Assembly (NCBI RefSeq): GCF_016613475.2
Contig: NZ_CP071517.1
Coordinates: forward strand, 868,001 to 932,000
Direction: 5' to 3'
Length of the DNA: 64,000 bases
Source of the DNA: Lysobacter arenosi
Lineage (GTDB): Bacteria > Pseudomonadota > Gammaproteobacteria > Xanthomonadales > Xanthomonadaceae
Part shown: positions 20,815-27,347 of the stretch, piece by piece
Numbering within the stretch: position 1 is the first letter of the stretch
Layout of the letters: every line of letters begins with the position of its first letter
Translations under genes and position numbers: made by a program
The notes under the pieces: generated by a model
Told to the model about the DNA's origin: nothing
The model's database searches: none
What the model saw: the letters and a program-made list of their open reading frames with translations, nothing else

Positions 20815-21042
20815 TCAGCGTTCGAACATGCGGGCGTGCCTCCACAGCCACCGGTCCAGCTGATGCGGCGCGATCCATTCGCGCCCAAGTGCGATCAAAC
20901 GGGCGCCAGCCATGCGCCAGCCGGCCCAAGGGCCATGGAGCGTGGTGTGGTTGTAGACCACTTGTTGGTGGAGTCGTGCCGCGCAGTCGTTCGGGCAACT
21001 GCTCCCGGGCTTCCAGCATGGCGGCCTGATTTCGTCGGTCAT
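20815..21042 (-). CDS. Small phage-type protein (DUF3653-like), tentative
   Basis: A 75-residue protein. The N-terminal part has two Cys (PPCWKPGSSCPND), and the C-terminal part reads LHGPWAGWRMAGARLIALGR followed by EWIAPHQLDRWLWRHARMFE. This GWR...P..L pattern resembles small proteins of xanthomonad filamentous phages and prophages (DUF3653-like). Similarity is from memory of the pattern, not a search. It is oriented toward the 232-residue gene. There is only a weak G-rich ribosome binding site. If real, it points to phage ancestry for this end of the cargo as well. Confidence 0.4.
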   Translation of the reverse strand: MTDEIRPPCWKPGSSCPNDCAARLHQQVVYNHTTLHGPWAGWRMAGARLIALGREWIAPHQLDRWLWRHARMFER

Positions 21043-21284
21043 GAAGCCCCCAGAATCGAGGCCCCGTGGGGATTCGTATCGGGTCAGGTCCCGAATGCCA
21101 GTCGGGAAGGGCCTACAGCTGCGAACAGGCTGCGCAAAGCCCTACGAATTGCACTCTTGTTAGCCGGACCCAGCTTGCATAAGCTCAAGCCCGATCAGGG
21201 GGTACAGCCCATTCGGATGTGGCGCGGACGTATGACCGGACCCGCGGGTCCGTCTATTAGGTAGTTGGGCATTAGGGGAGAGTT
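21043..21284. other. Gap ending in a cassette-like boundary GTTGGGC
   Basis: No gene is seen. A perfect palindrome GGACCCGCGGGTCC lies at about 21239-21252, followed by GTTGGGC at 21265-21271, which fits the integron core consensus GTTRRRY and stands 14 bp before the next start codon. The same GTTGGGCAT precedes the gene at 25635, also after an ...CGCGGGTCCG sequence. Confidence 0.45.
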
Positions 21285-21689
21285 ATGCGGACTTTGCGGT
21301 GGCTTCTTGTGATCCCGGGTGCGTTTCTTGCGGCCGCCTTGGCAACCTTTCCGCTGCACTGGCTAGCGCTGGCCATTGGGGCTGGCGTCAATCCATTGTC
21401 CGGGCTAGCACCCGAAACCTTGGAGCGGTTGCTCTATGCTTTCGGTGTGCCTTATGCATTCGTCCTGGCCGCGGCCTTTATTGCTCCGCGCTTTCGGGCG
21501 CGCACCGGAACCATTGCGGCTGTGGCCCTAGGCATTCTTTGTGCAGCGCTACTTACTTGGGCACTCGGGCAAGCGGAACTCGCTTTGACTGGTCCGGCAT
21601 GGGCGCGGGTGCTGGCCCCGGTGCTGTGGGCCACAGGACTTATTGTCGGCTTCGTTGTGACCCGGCGAGCAGACGAGTGGGCGTGGTGA
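21285..21689 (+). CDS. Small membrane protein, cassette-like
   Basis: A 134-residue protein with four predicted transmembrane helices: LRWLLVIPGAFLAAALATFP, LLYAFGVPYAFVLAAAFIAP, AAVALGILCAALLTWALG and VLAPVLWATGLIVGFVVT. There is no recognised family. AGGGGAGAG precedes the ATG. The gene lies between a GTTGGGC boundary 14 bp upstream and an attC hairpin 8 bp after the stop, exactly as in an integron gene cassette, which typically holds one short gene and no promoter of its own. Confidence 0.75.
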   Translation: MRTLRWLLVIPGAFLAAALATFPLHWLALAIGAGVNPLSGLAPETLERLLYAFGVPYAFVLAAAFIAPRFRARTGTIAAVALGILCAALLTWALGQAELALTGPAWARVLAPVLWATGLIVGFVVTRRADEWAW

Positions 21690-21696
21690 AGCTAAT

Positions 21697-21756
21697 GCCT
21701 AACAATTCATTCAAGCCGAAGCCACTTCGTGGCTCGGCTTAACTCAGGTGTAAGGC
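21697..21756 (+). repeat. Integron-type attC recombination site
   Basis: It begins with R'' GCCTAAC (RYYYAAC consensus) directly after the cassette gene. It continues AATTCATTC, then the stem AGCCGA / TCGGCT enclosing GCCAC-TTC-GTGGC with one extrahelical A, then TAACTCAGGT and ends GTAAGGC, one base off the GTTRRRY consensus. Length is 60 bp. The organisation matches the attC sites of Xanthomonas integrons. The R' mismatch suggests it may be partly decayed. Confidence 0.8.
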
Positions 21757-21775
21757 TTGCTTAGGACCCACATCG

Positions 21776-22183
21776 GTGATTACGGGAAAAACGGTTCTAG
21801 AGCGTAAAAGGTGCTTGGCGTCGCTGGTGGCCACTCATCTAACGTCGCTTGGTCACACCGCCTCTGTCGTAGTGGGTCGCACCAATTCTCAAGGCCACAC
21901 TGACCGGGTGCTAGTAGAGAGTTCAATCGGGCTCGTTCACTTGACGGCATCTGTCAACCGGGAACCGAATGGCAGCATCCCAACCTCCGATTACGAGGAC
22001 GGGAGCCAGGCATTCCTTGCTGACAAGGATCTCGTAGCTTATGGGTGGAACACCAAGGATGACCGGACGATGATCATGCTTGTCCCCGTGGCAGAGGTCA
22101 TGGGCAACAAATCGTTGTCCAAGAGCCAGATTAGGTCAGCCTGCATACGTGAGTACAGCACGGTTCTCCGACGGCAGGCCTAA
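21776..22183 (+). CDS. Hypothetical cassette protein
   Basis: A 135-residue soluble protein starting with GTG, 19 bp after the attC site. It reads TVLERKRCLASLVATHLTSL, then RTNSQGHTDRVLVESSIGLV, with an acidic SDYEDGSQAF turn. It gives the impression of a small alpha/beta protein; no family is recognised. An attC-like right half follows at once after the stop codon. As a promoterless short gene between such sites it is best seen as an integron-cassette product. Confidence 0.6.
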   Translation: MITGKTVLERKRCLASLVATHLTSLGHTASVVVGRTNSQGHTDRVLVESSIGLVHLTASVNREPNGSIPTSDYEDGSQAFLADKDLVAYGWNTKDDRTMIMLVPVAEVMGNKSLSKSQIRSACIREYSTVLRRQA

Positions 22184-22206
22184 GCTCGGCCAACTAAGGC
22201 GTTCGG
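22184..22206 (+). repeat. Degenerate attC right half
   Basis: GCTCGGCCAACTAAGGCGTT then CGGCC aligns with the right half of the intact attC (GCTCGGCTTAACTCAGGTGT then AAGGC) with few differences. It directly follows a gene stop. The left half is not evident, so it may be a scar or a decayed site. Confidence 0.5.
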
Positions 22207-22220
22207 CCACACCAGGTCCA

Positions 22221-22439
22221 ATGGAAAACGCAATCAAACTAATGCTGTTCTTGCTTGGTTCCGCCGGAGCCTTCTTTGCTATGGACAAGCTATTTGGTGC
22301 CCTCGGCGTAACAAGCAACAGAGCTAAGAATGCTCTAGCCCTTTGCGGCGTCCTGCTCATGGTCGTTGCATTCTGGATAGTCTTCGGGTTCGAGGGCGGC
22401 TACCAGATCCCGGATTGGTCTGATCGTGCAAGGCGATAA
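22221..22439 (+). CDS. Small two-helix membrane protein
   Basis: A 72-residue protein: ENAIKLMLFLLGSAGAFFAM forms one helix and ALALCGVLLMVVAFWIVFGF a second, joined by a Lys/Arg/Asn loop and ending in a polar tail. No family is recognised. It begins 15 bp after the degenerate attC half. The ribosome binding site is weak. Its short length, lack of a promoter and attC-like flank suggest a cassette gene. Confidence 0.6.
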   Translation: MENAIKLMLFLLGSAGAFFAMDKLFGALGVTSNRAKNALALCGVLLMVVAFWIVFGFEGGYQIPDWSDRARR

Positions 22440-22543
22440 GTATTCTAGAAGGGGACGGGCGACGCCGGAAAGAATCGTCGCTTTCCAACCAGTAGCAGCC
22501 TTCAGGCAGAACACGGCATAACATTTAGGAGTGGGAGGCGTTA

Positions 22544-22843
22544 GTGGGCGCTTATAGCTCAGATCGACCGTTCGTAACGTTGGAGCAGATGGCGCTCTTT
22601 GATGCCGTTGATCGAGACACCGCTCGAAGGTACGGAGTCAAGGTTAAGGCGGCCGGCGTATCTAACGTCGACTACAAGGTCAGGTTCAGCAAGCTCAGCA
22701 CCAGCCAGAACATGAATCCTCCACCGAGTTGCGGTCGGATCTTCCCGGGGTACGTGGTAGTCCGGAAGCTGGGGACCTCAGATCAGTACGAGACATGGAT
22801 GCCTGAGCATGTTTTCAATGAGTTGTATCGGCCTGAGAAATGA
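22544..22843 (+). CDS. Hypothetical cassette-like protein
   Basis: A 99-residue protein with a GTG start behind GGAGGCGTTA. It contains FVTLEQMALFDAVDRDTARR, then a tail reading PSCGRIFPGYVVVRKLGTSD and QYETWMPEHVF, which looks like a small globular domain in which the last beta hairpin is preserved. No family is recognised. The sequence GGCGTTAG just before the start resembles the right end of an attC site. Reasonable codon use supports a real gene. Confidence 0.55.
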   Translation: MGAYSSDRPFVTLEQMALFDAVDRDTARRYGVKVKAAGVSNVDYKVRFSKLSTSQNMNPPPSCGRIFPGYVVVRKLGTSDQYETWMPEHVFNELYRPEK

Positions 22844-22888
22844 AGCGAGAACGAAGAGGTGGGCTAGAAGTTCCGGGGGGCGGTTCCA

Positions 22889-22916
22889 ACGTCCGCTTTC
22901 GACCCAAAGCGGACGT
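22889..22916. repeat. Island palindromic repeat, copy 1
   Basis: ACGTCCGCTTT-CGACCC-AAAGCGGACGT: perfect 11-bp arms and a 6-base loop. It is intergenic between two island genes. It is the best conserved of four related copies in the island. Confidence 0.85.
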
Positions 22917-22950
22917 TTGTGGTCTGGCTTGAACGGATGGGGGAAACGGC

Positions 22951-23202
22951 ATGGCGGCCAATGACAACCTGATACCGAAGTTGGGCCTCGGCACCGTGCG
23001 CGCATTCTTCGTATACGGCGCTGCGTTTGTTCCGAATGGCTCGACTGGCGGGCCGGTGGCGATGTTCGGGATCGCCGGTGCAGGTCTGATGTATGGGGCG
23101 ATCGTGCTGACGACGCTGTGGTCGGAAGCGGAAGCGGAAGCGGAAGCGGCAAAGACTCGTCTACGGCGAGGCAGTCGTGCGTTTCTCCATCACTTGATTT
23201 GA
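22951..23202 (+). CDS. Small hydrophobic hypothetical protein with EA repeat
   Basis: An 83-residue protein: AANDNLIPKLGLGTVRAFFV followed by a Gly-rich hydrophobic stretch (VAMFGIAGAGLMYGAIVLTT), then SEAEAEAEAAK, encoded by a perfect (GGAAGC)x4 hexanucleotide repeat at 23124-23147, then a basic tail. No family is recognised. The start is an ATG after GGGGGAAACGGC. The in-frame repeat can change copy number without shifting the frame. Confidence 0.5.
   Translation: MAANDNLIPKLGLGTVRAFFVYGAAFVPNGSTGGPVAMFGIAGAGLMYGAIVLTTLWSEAEAEAEAAKTRLRRGSRAFLHHLI
23124..23147. repeat. (GGAAGC)x4 hexanucleotide microsatellite
   Basis: Four exact head-to-tail GGAAGC units within the small hydrophobic protein gene, coding for alternating Glu-Ala. 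This is the only clear short tandem repeat I see in the window. Confidence 0.9.
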
Positions 23203-23223
23203 AATTTTTTCTCTGGGGACGGA

Positions 23224-23727
23224 ATGAGCGAGTTCATCGTGTCAGGGCCGCATGTTGTGCCGGTGTACAAAGGGAAGGTAGGTCGCATCGTGCGGGCCGA
23301 GGAGGGTGAGGAGTTCTTTAGGAATCATCCGTCCTTGCAGGGTAGAAGCGGCTGCTACGTATTCGCGATGCGGGCTAGTCGCGGGCTCACTCCCATGTAC
23401 GTTGGAAAAGCAACGAAGAGCTTTGGTCAAGAGTGCTTCGCATCGCACAAGCTCGGGAAGTGCAACGAGATCTTGGCCGATTACGCGCGCGGGACCTTGG
23501 TGTTGTTCATGTTTGAGTCTCCGAGTGGTAGGAAGGCGCCGACCTATCAGATCGATCTGCTTGAGAACTTCCTCATACAGTCGGCGTTGTCCGTAAACGA
23601 TACGTTGCTCAACATAAAGAAGACGAAGCAGGAGACCTGGAGCATCCGCGGCATGATCAGGTCGTCCAAGAAGGGGAAGCGCAGCAAAGCGGCTAGTGCT
23701 GCAAGCAATATGCTGGGCCTTGATTGA
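23224..23727 (+). CDS. GIY-YIG-like domain protein of the island
   Basis: A 167-residue protein. GCYVF at residues 43-47 and PMYVGKATKSFG at about 57-68 match the GIY and YIG elements of the GIY-YIG nuclease fold at normal spacing. The Arg that usually follows YIG is not obvious, while a later Glu in QIDLLENFLI could be the metal ligand. The C-terminus is Lys/Ser-rich (RSSKKGKRSKAASAAS), plausibly nucleic-acid binding. The protein could be a nuclease with a variant active site or an inactive fold relative. It has an ATG after GGGGACGGA. It sits between palindromic repeats 1 and 2, consistent with mobile cargo. Confidence 0.6.
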   Translation: MSEFIVSGPHVVPVYKGKVGRIVRAEEGEEFFRNHPSLQGRSGCYVFAMRASRGLTPMYVGKATKSFGQECFASHKLGKCNEILADYARGTLVLFMFESPSGRKAPTYQIDLLENFLIQSALSVNDTLLNIKKTKQETWSIRGMIRSSKKGKRSKAASAASNMLGLD

Positions 23728-23775
23728 CGATGGTGCTCGAAACCGGATGCATGGGCGGGCGCAGGTCCCTGTGCT

Positions 23776-23805
23776 AATGTCCGCTTTCGACCCAAAGCAG
23801 ACATT
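23776..23805. repeat. Island palindromic repeat, copy 2
   Basis: AATGTCCGCTTT-CGACCC-AAAGCAGACATT: 12-bp arms with one mismatch, identical core to copy 1. It follows the GIY-YIG-like gene. Confidence 0.85.
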
Positions 23806-23862
23806 TGGCGATCGATCGTCAAGCATCTGTCGCATTCCCCACCGCATCCTTAGAATGTCCAT

Positions 23863-25038
23863 TTACCCCGAAGGCGGAACCGGAACTGCCCGCGACCTCG
23901 AAACCGAGTGGCGCGGAAGGTCTATCGTAAAGACGCACCCGGAGCCTGGAACATTACGCACGCTAAGGATGCCCCCGTTGGCCTCGATGCTTCGTCGGGA
24001 GATCGACAGGCCTAATCCGAGGCCGCTTCGGTCCTCAGCTCCCTGAGTGAAAGCTTCAAACATCTTCTCCGCGTCACCTGGGGGGAGGCCGCCGCACTGG
24101 TCCTCGACGTCGATCAATACGCGATCAGCCATTGCATATGCATTTAGGGTGACTTCGCTGTGAGGGTGCGAGAACTTGAAGGCGTTCTGCAGGAGATTTC
24201 CTGCTGCTGCAAGGATCAGGTCCCGATCCACATCGAGCGCCAACTGCGGGTCAACGCTGGAAACATTCAACTTGCAGCCCCGCACGTCTGCTTCAAGCGA
24301 TGCAGATAGCTTGAGCTCGGCAAGGAAGTCGACCACAGAGAAGAGCCGGTTATGCAATGGCAGGCCCGCTGTCATCCGGACCTCTGCCAAGGAACGATCG
24401 ATCAAGTTGCTCAAGCCCACTAGGGCCCGGTCAAGCACGACACCCGTAGCTCCGCCCAGTCCAACACTGCCCCCCTTGATGACGGAAAGTGCCAAGGTGG
24501 CCGTGCACAACTGGTTGCGCAATTCGTGTGCAAAGAATCCAAGGCGCTCGTTCAGGGCATGGGCCTGCTGGTCGGCGACGACAGAGTCGCGCTGATAGCC
24601 GAACTCAGTCACGGCGTTGGCGATGGCGTTGTCGAGGCAACGGTTGAGAGTCCTGAACTCGTCAATGCTGATCGCCGCATCTTGTTTGAAAGCTAGATCG
24701 GTGATTGCTTGGCATAGGTCGCCGTAGTCGTGGACCACTTCCTCTACAGTGAATCCGTGCTGCATCAATTCCTTGCCGTGCTGTGCGGCCGATTCGCCGA
24801 TTTCTGACAGCGCTGGCTTTCCACCGCCGGAGCGACCAGAAACTTTGCGACTCCGCATCGGATCCGCGGTCCTCTCTAACGCAAGGGTTTTTATGACCTG
24901 ATCGAGGAACACAGTGATCCCGTGCTTCAACTCTTCCCCGGCCGTACCAGGCGGCGATCGACCTGCCACTTTCGCCCGGCAGCGAGCGATCAGCTCGTCT
25001 CGATTCGATATTAGGAACTGGTACATCACCGAGCTCAC
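23863..25038 (-). CDS. Orphan soluble sensor histidine kinase
   Basis: A 391-residue cytoplasmic kinase. The N-terminal helical domain (about 1-155, YQFLISNRDELIARCRAKVA) resembles the RsbRD-like or 'DUF' sensor module seen in many small kinases. The phosphoacceptor region is FFAHELRNQL (His171), followed by a HATPase_c domain with N-box NLLQNAFKFSH, G1 VEDQCGGLPPG and G2 SGLGLGLSISRR. There is no transmembrane segment, receiver domain or neighbouring response regulator. It is inside the island, on the strand opposite the neighbouring cassette-like genes, so it is not itself a typical cassette. The start may be at Met5. Confidence 0.88.
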   Translation of the reverse strand: MSSVMYQFLISNRDELIARCRAKVAGRSPPGTAGEELKHGITVFLDQVIKTLALERTADPMRSRKVSGRSGGGKPALSEIGESAAQHGKELMQHGFTVEEVVHDYGDLCQAITDLAFKQDAAISIDEFRTLNRCLDNAIANAVTEFGYQRDSVVADQQAHALNERLGFFAHELRNQLCTATLALSVIKGGSVGLGGATGVVLDRALVGLSNLIDRSLAEVRMTAGLPLHNRLFSVVDFLAELKLSASLEADVRGCKLNVSSVDPQLALDVDRDLILAAAGNLLQNAFKFSHPHSEVTLNAYAMADRVLIDVEDQCGGLPPGDAEKMFEAFTQGAEDRSGLGLGLSISRRSIEANGGILSVRNVPGSGCVFTIDLPRHSVSRSRAVPVPPSG

Positions 25039-25466
25039 TGTACGCCGACTAATCTCAGTGTGTGGTGTTGGAGGACGTGTCGCCGCCGGGCGGTCGTCCA
25101 GTGGGGCTGTGGAAGCGCTTGAAGAGTAGTTGGTCGGAAAATTGTTACGGCCAGGTGTTTACTGGACTGGGAAACCGTCACGCAAGTTCGGGGCGTGCGT
25201 ACCGTTCGACCTCTTCATTTCTCGGATTTGCCGATAGCGGGTCACCTTGCCGAGTTTGGAGCCGAAGCGACCACAGCAGGCACCCAAGAGACGTGATCCA
25301 CACAGTCAACGACCCCGGCACTGCCCTCGCAGCCAACTTGCTCGGTGCCAGGCAGAGCGCCCAGCCGGTCGAGGGCAGCGAGCGGCGATAACAAGGCGGC
25401 AATGGATCGGCCACTGGCTTTGCTTGGCTCAACGAAATCTGAAACAGGTACCTGCCACCCGACGCG

Positions 25467-25495
25467 AATGACCGCTTCTAGCCGATAGCGGACAT
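25467..25495. repeat. Island palindromic repeat, copy 3 (degenerate)
   Basis: AATGACCGCTTCTAGCCGAT then AGCGGACATT keeps the outer arms of copies 1 and 2 (AATG.CCGCTT ... AGCGGACATT) with changes in the loop. Confidence 0.65.
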
Positions 25496-25526
25496 TGGGC
25501 AGTTAGCGTCCAGGGCCGGTGCTAAA

Positions 25527-25550
25527 GTCCGCTTCCGAGCCATAGCGGTC
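25527..25550. repeat. Island palindromic repeat, copy 4 (degenerate)
   Basis: GTCCGCTTCCGAGCCATAGC then GGTC: GTCCGCTT left arm, GCGGtC right arm, altered loop. It lies 31 bp after copy 3. Confidence 0.6.
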
Positions 25551-25634
25551 ACTCGACAGGGCGTTTGAGCCGACTAATGTATAACCCGAACGCGGGTCCG
25601 GCTAATCAAAGTTGGGCATCTGTGAGAGCGCGCC

Positions 25635-26132
25635 ATGTCTGATGCAAAAGTCGATCGTCCGGGAAAGACTCTAGCGTCCGGCGCTATCCTCTTGGTCCTT
25701 GGAGTGTGGTTCTGGCATTACCTTGTTCGCAACCCGTTCGACGACTTGGCCCTTATACGGAATGGCCAAATAGCCAAAGGTATGTTGGTTGAGGTTGCCG
25801 AAGATGAACAAGAGGACGCACAGGGCCGCGTCTTTGTCTCGGATGTGGGTGCCTACTCCTTCCGTGTAGATGGTCAAGAATATTTTGCAACCACTAGAGG
25901 GCCGACTGGGTCACTGAGCGCCTCCGAAACTATTGAGTTCGTACCGAGCAATCCTAGGATTAATCGTGTATCTGGAGATGGAGCCCAGTCAATTTGGGAA
26001 TGGACCTGGCGAAAACTAGGGCTTGGCCTGATTCTGCTAGGGCTCTTTGCATATCCAGGACTTAGACTTCTATGGAGCGCGATGCTGGGCTATAAGCGCC
26101 GCCCAGCGCGCTCCTCGGCACGGATTAGCTAA
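25635..26132 (+). CDS. Two-helix membrane protein, DUF3592-like, cassette-like
   Basis: A 165-residue protein with hydrophobic helices near both ends (LASGAILLVLGVWFWHYLV and GLGLILLGLFAYPGLRLLW) and a central extracytoplasmic or beta-rich domain (AYSFRVDGQEYFATTRGPTG, SASETIEFVPSNPRINRV). The arrangement and the 'V.Y.p.nP..n' stretch resemble DUF3592 proteins, of unknown function. It begins 15 bp after a GTTGGGC boundary, and an attC-like right half overlaps its stop codon, so it is probably an integron-type cassette. Confidence 0.7.
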   Translation: MSDAKVDRPGKTLASGAILLVLGVWFWHYLVRNPFDDLALIRNGQIAKGMLVEVAEDEQEDAQGRVFVSDVGAYSFRVDGQEYFATTRGPTGSLSASETIEFVPSNPRINRVSGDGAQSIWEWTWRKLGLGLILLGLFAYPGLRLLWSAMLGYKRRPARSSARIS

Positions 26133-26142
26133 GGCGTTAGCG
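26121..26142 (+). repeat. attC-like right half at the end of the cassette gene
   Basis: CGGATTAGCTAAGGCGTTAG followed by CG resembles the right half of the intact attC (CGGCTTAACTCAGGTGTAAG followed by GC). It overlaps the stop codon of the preceding gene. Confidence 0.45.
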
Positions 26143-26185
26143 AGTGGCCACCTGGGGGCGGAAACGGTCGACATTCTGGGCCTGA

Positions 26186-26830
26186 TTACTGTCGGATTGC
26201 CTTTCGCTTGCGCTCGGCACCCTCTTGGACCTTGCGCAGTGCGGTGGCGACTTGGGCTTCCATCTGGACCTCCAAGGTCTCGACACCATCAGGTCGACGC
26301 AACGCTTCGATCACCGCGTCGGCGCGCTCGGGCTGGTAGGCGGTCCCCTGTAGGATCGCGTCCAACAGCGCGTTGATGGACGGTGCGACGTTGATCGATG
26401 GCGAGTGAACGACCGCTCGGGGATCAGCAGCGACCACCGCCTCTGCGTGCGCTGCCTCGGACGCAGCCGTCGCGAGAGTCGCCAGTGCGTGTTGGAAGGC
26501 CACGCCGGCACGCAGTGCGGTCAGGTATGCCTCTGGGACCGCGCGTATAGACCTGTGTGCCGCAGACAGGTCTCGGTCCAATGAGGCGATGCGCTGCGCC
26601 AGGCGCTCCGCCTCCTGGCGGCTTTCGAGCTCCTCTAGGGCGCTAGCCAGAACTCCGCGATCCCGGGTCACCTGGTCGATCTCCCGGAGGACATTGCCCA
26701 GTTCCTGGGCCGCGGATTGTTTGCCCGATGCCACGTCCAGGGAGAGGGTGCGCTTGCGATCCAGAAGCCCGCGGCTGCGGTCGGCGAGTTCGGCTTGGCC
26801 AGCGAGTAGAGATGCGCGATCAGTAGTCAT
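26186..26830 (-). CDS. Coiled-coil protein, last gene of the satellite operon
   Basis: About 214 residues. The first 110 are strongly heptad-like (LAGQAELADRSRGLLDRKRT, ELGNVLREIDQVTRDRGVLA, SALEELESRQEAERLAQRIA), so a coiled coil is likely. The rest is Ala-rich and ends in a basic tail (QEGAERKRKAIRQ). No family is recognised. Its start overlaps the end of the DUF5681-like gene by about 10 bp, indicating translational coupling. In phage-derived operons this position often holds small structural or assembly-related proteins, but nothing in the sequence proves such a role. A start at 26839 is also possible. Confidence 0.7.
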   Translation of the reverse strand: MTTDRASLLAGQAELADRSRGLLDRKRTLSLDVASGKQSAAQELGNVLREIDQVTRDRGVLASALEELESRQEAERLAQRIASLDRDLSAAHRSIRAVPEAYLTALRAGVAFQHALATLATAASEAAHAEAVVAADPRAVVHSPSINVAPSINALLDAILQGTAYQPERADAVIEALRRPDGVETLEVQMEAQVATALRKVQEGAERKRKAIRQ

Positions 26831-27344
26831 GGGGTCCACCTTCGAGAGGGTTGTAAACGTTTATGGGATCGTCCGTCGCCGGGAGGCTTAGGCGCACCGG
26901 GCGGACAGGTGTGGTGTTGGAAGGACTTGGGCTGGCTGAAGTGGCAGCTGCTGGAGGCTTAGCCGGCAGGGAGGCAACGGCCGAGCTCGCAATGGCATCG
27001 TTCGTTCTCGGCGGCACGCCACTCATCACGACGAGGGTCTCTAGCGAAACGCCGCCGCCAGCGCCTTGGATTGCTCGCACGCGCGCGGCCTGAAGCGCCT
27101 CGGCCAAGTTGCTTTCGTCCTCGACGTCGGCGACACGCGGCTTGAGCTTCGGGACGGTTCGGTCCAAGACGATTGCTGCCGCGGCCAGATCGCCGCCCTT
27201 AGCCATCGTTACTACCTTGGCGATGACTTCCTTGACGTCGTCTTCGCTAATGAGGTCCTGGCGCAGCAGGTTGGGCGCGGACTTCGAACCTTTGGGGCGT
27301 CCCCGCGGATTCGGGCTGGGTGCGCCCTTTTTGAAACGAGCCAT
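26820..27344 (-). CDS. DUF5681-like protein
   Basis: A 174-residue protein that opens with FKKGAPSPNPRGRPKGSK (residues 4-21), the diagnostic basic Gly/Pro/Arg motif of DUF5681 proteins. These are often found in prophages, where they have been compared with small-terminase-like DNA-binding proteins. The next segment, DDVKEVIAKVVTMAKGGDLA then AAAIVLDRTVPKLKPR, is the usual helical continuation. The C-terminal 60 residues are Pro/Ala/Ser-rich and likely disordered. It is in the tight minus-strand operon, 3 bp after the scaffold-like gene. DNA binding is an inference from composition. Confidence 0.75.
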   Translation of the reverse strand: MARFKKGAPSPNPRGRPKGSKSAPNLLRQDLISEDDVKEVIAKVVTMAKGGDLAAAAIVLDRTVPKLKPRVADVEDESNLAEALQAARVRAIQGAGGGVSLETLVVMSGVPPRTNDAIASSAVASLPAKPPAAATSASPSPSNTTPVRPVRLSLPATDDPINVYNPLEGGPHDY

Positions 27345-27347
27345 CTG

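Larger units (their letters stand above)
25039..25634. other. 596-bp gene-free stretch with two repeat copies
   Basis: I see no convincing gene; a 109-residue plus-strand reading (25062-25391) has poor composition and no ribosome binding site. The right third holds two degenerate copies of the island palindrome and a stem AGCCG...ACCCG-AACG-CGGGT-CCGGCT followed by GTTGGGC (25613-25619), which resembles an integron recombination site boundary just before the next gene. Confidence 0.55.

Noticed and set aside
25062..25391. 109-codon plus-strand reading next to the histidine kinase
   Set aside because: No ribosome binding site, poor composition, and it lies in a repeat-rich gap.
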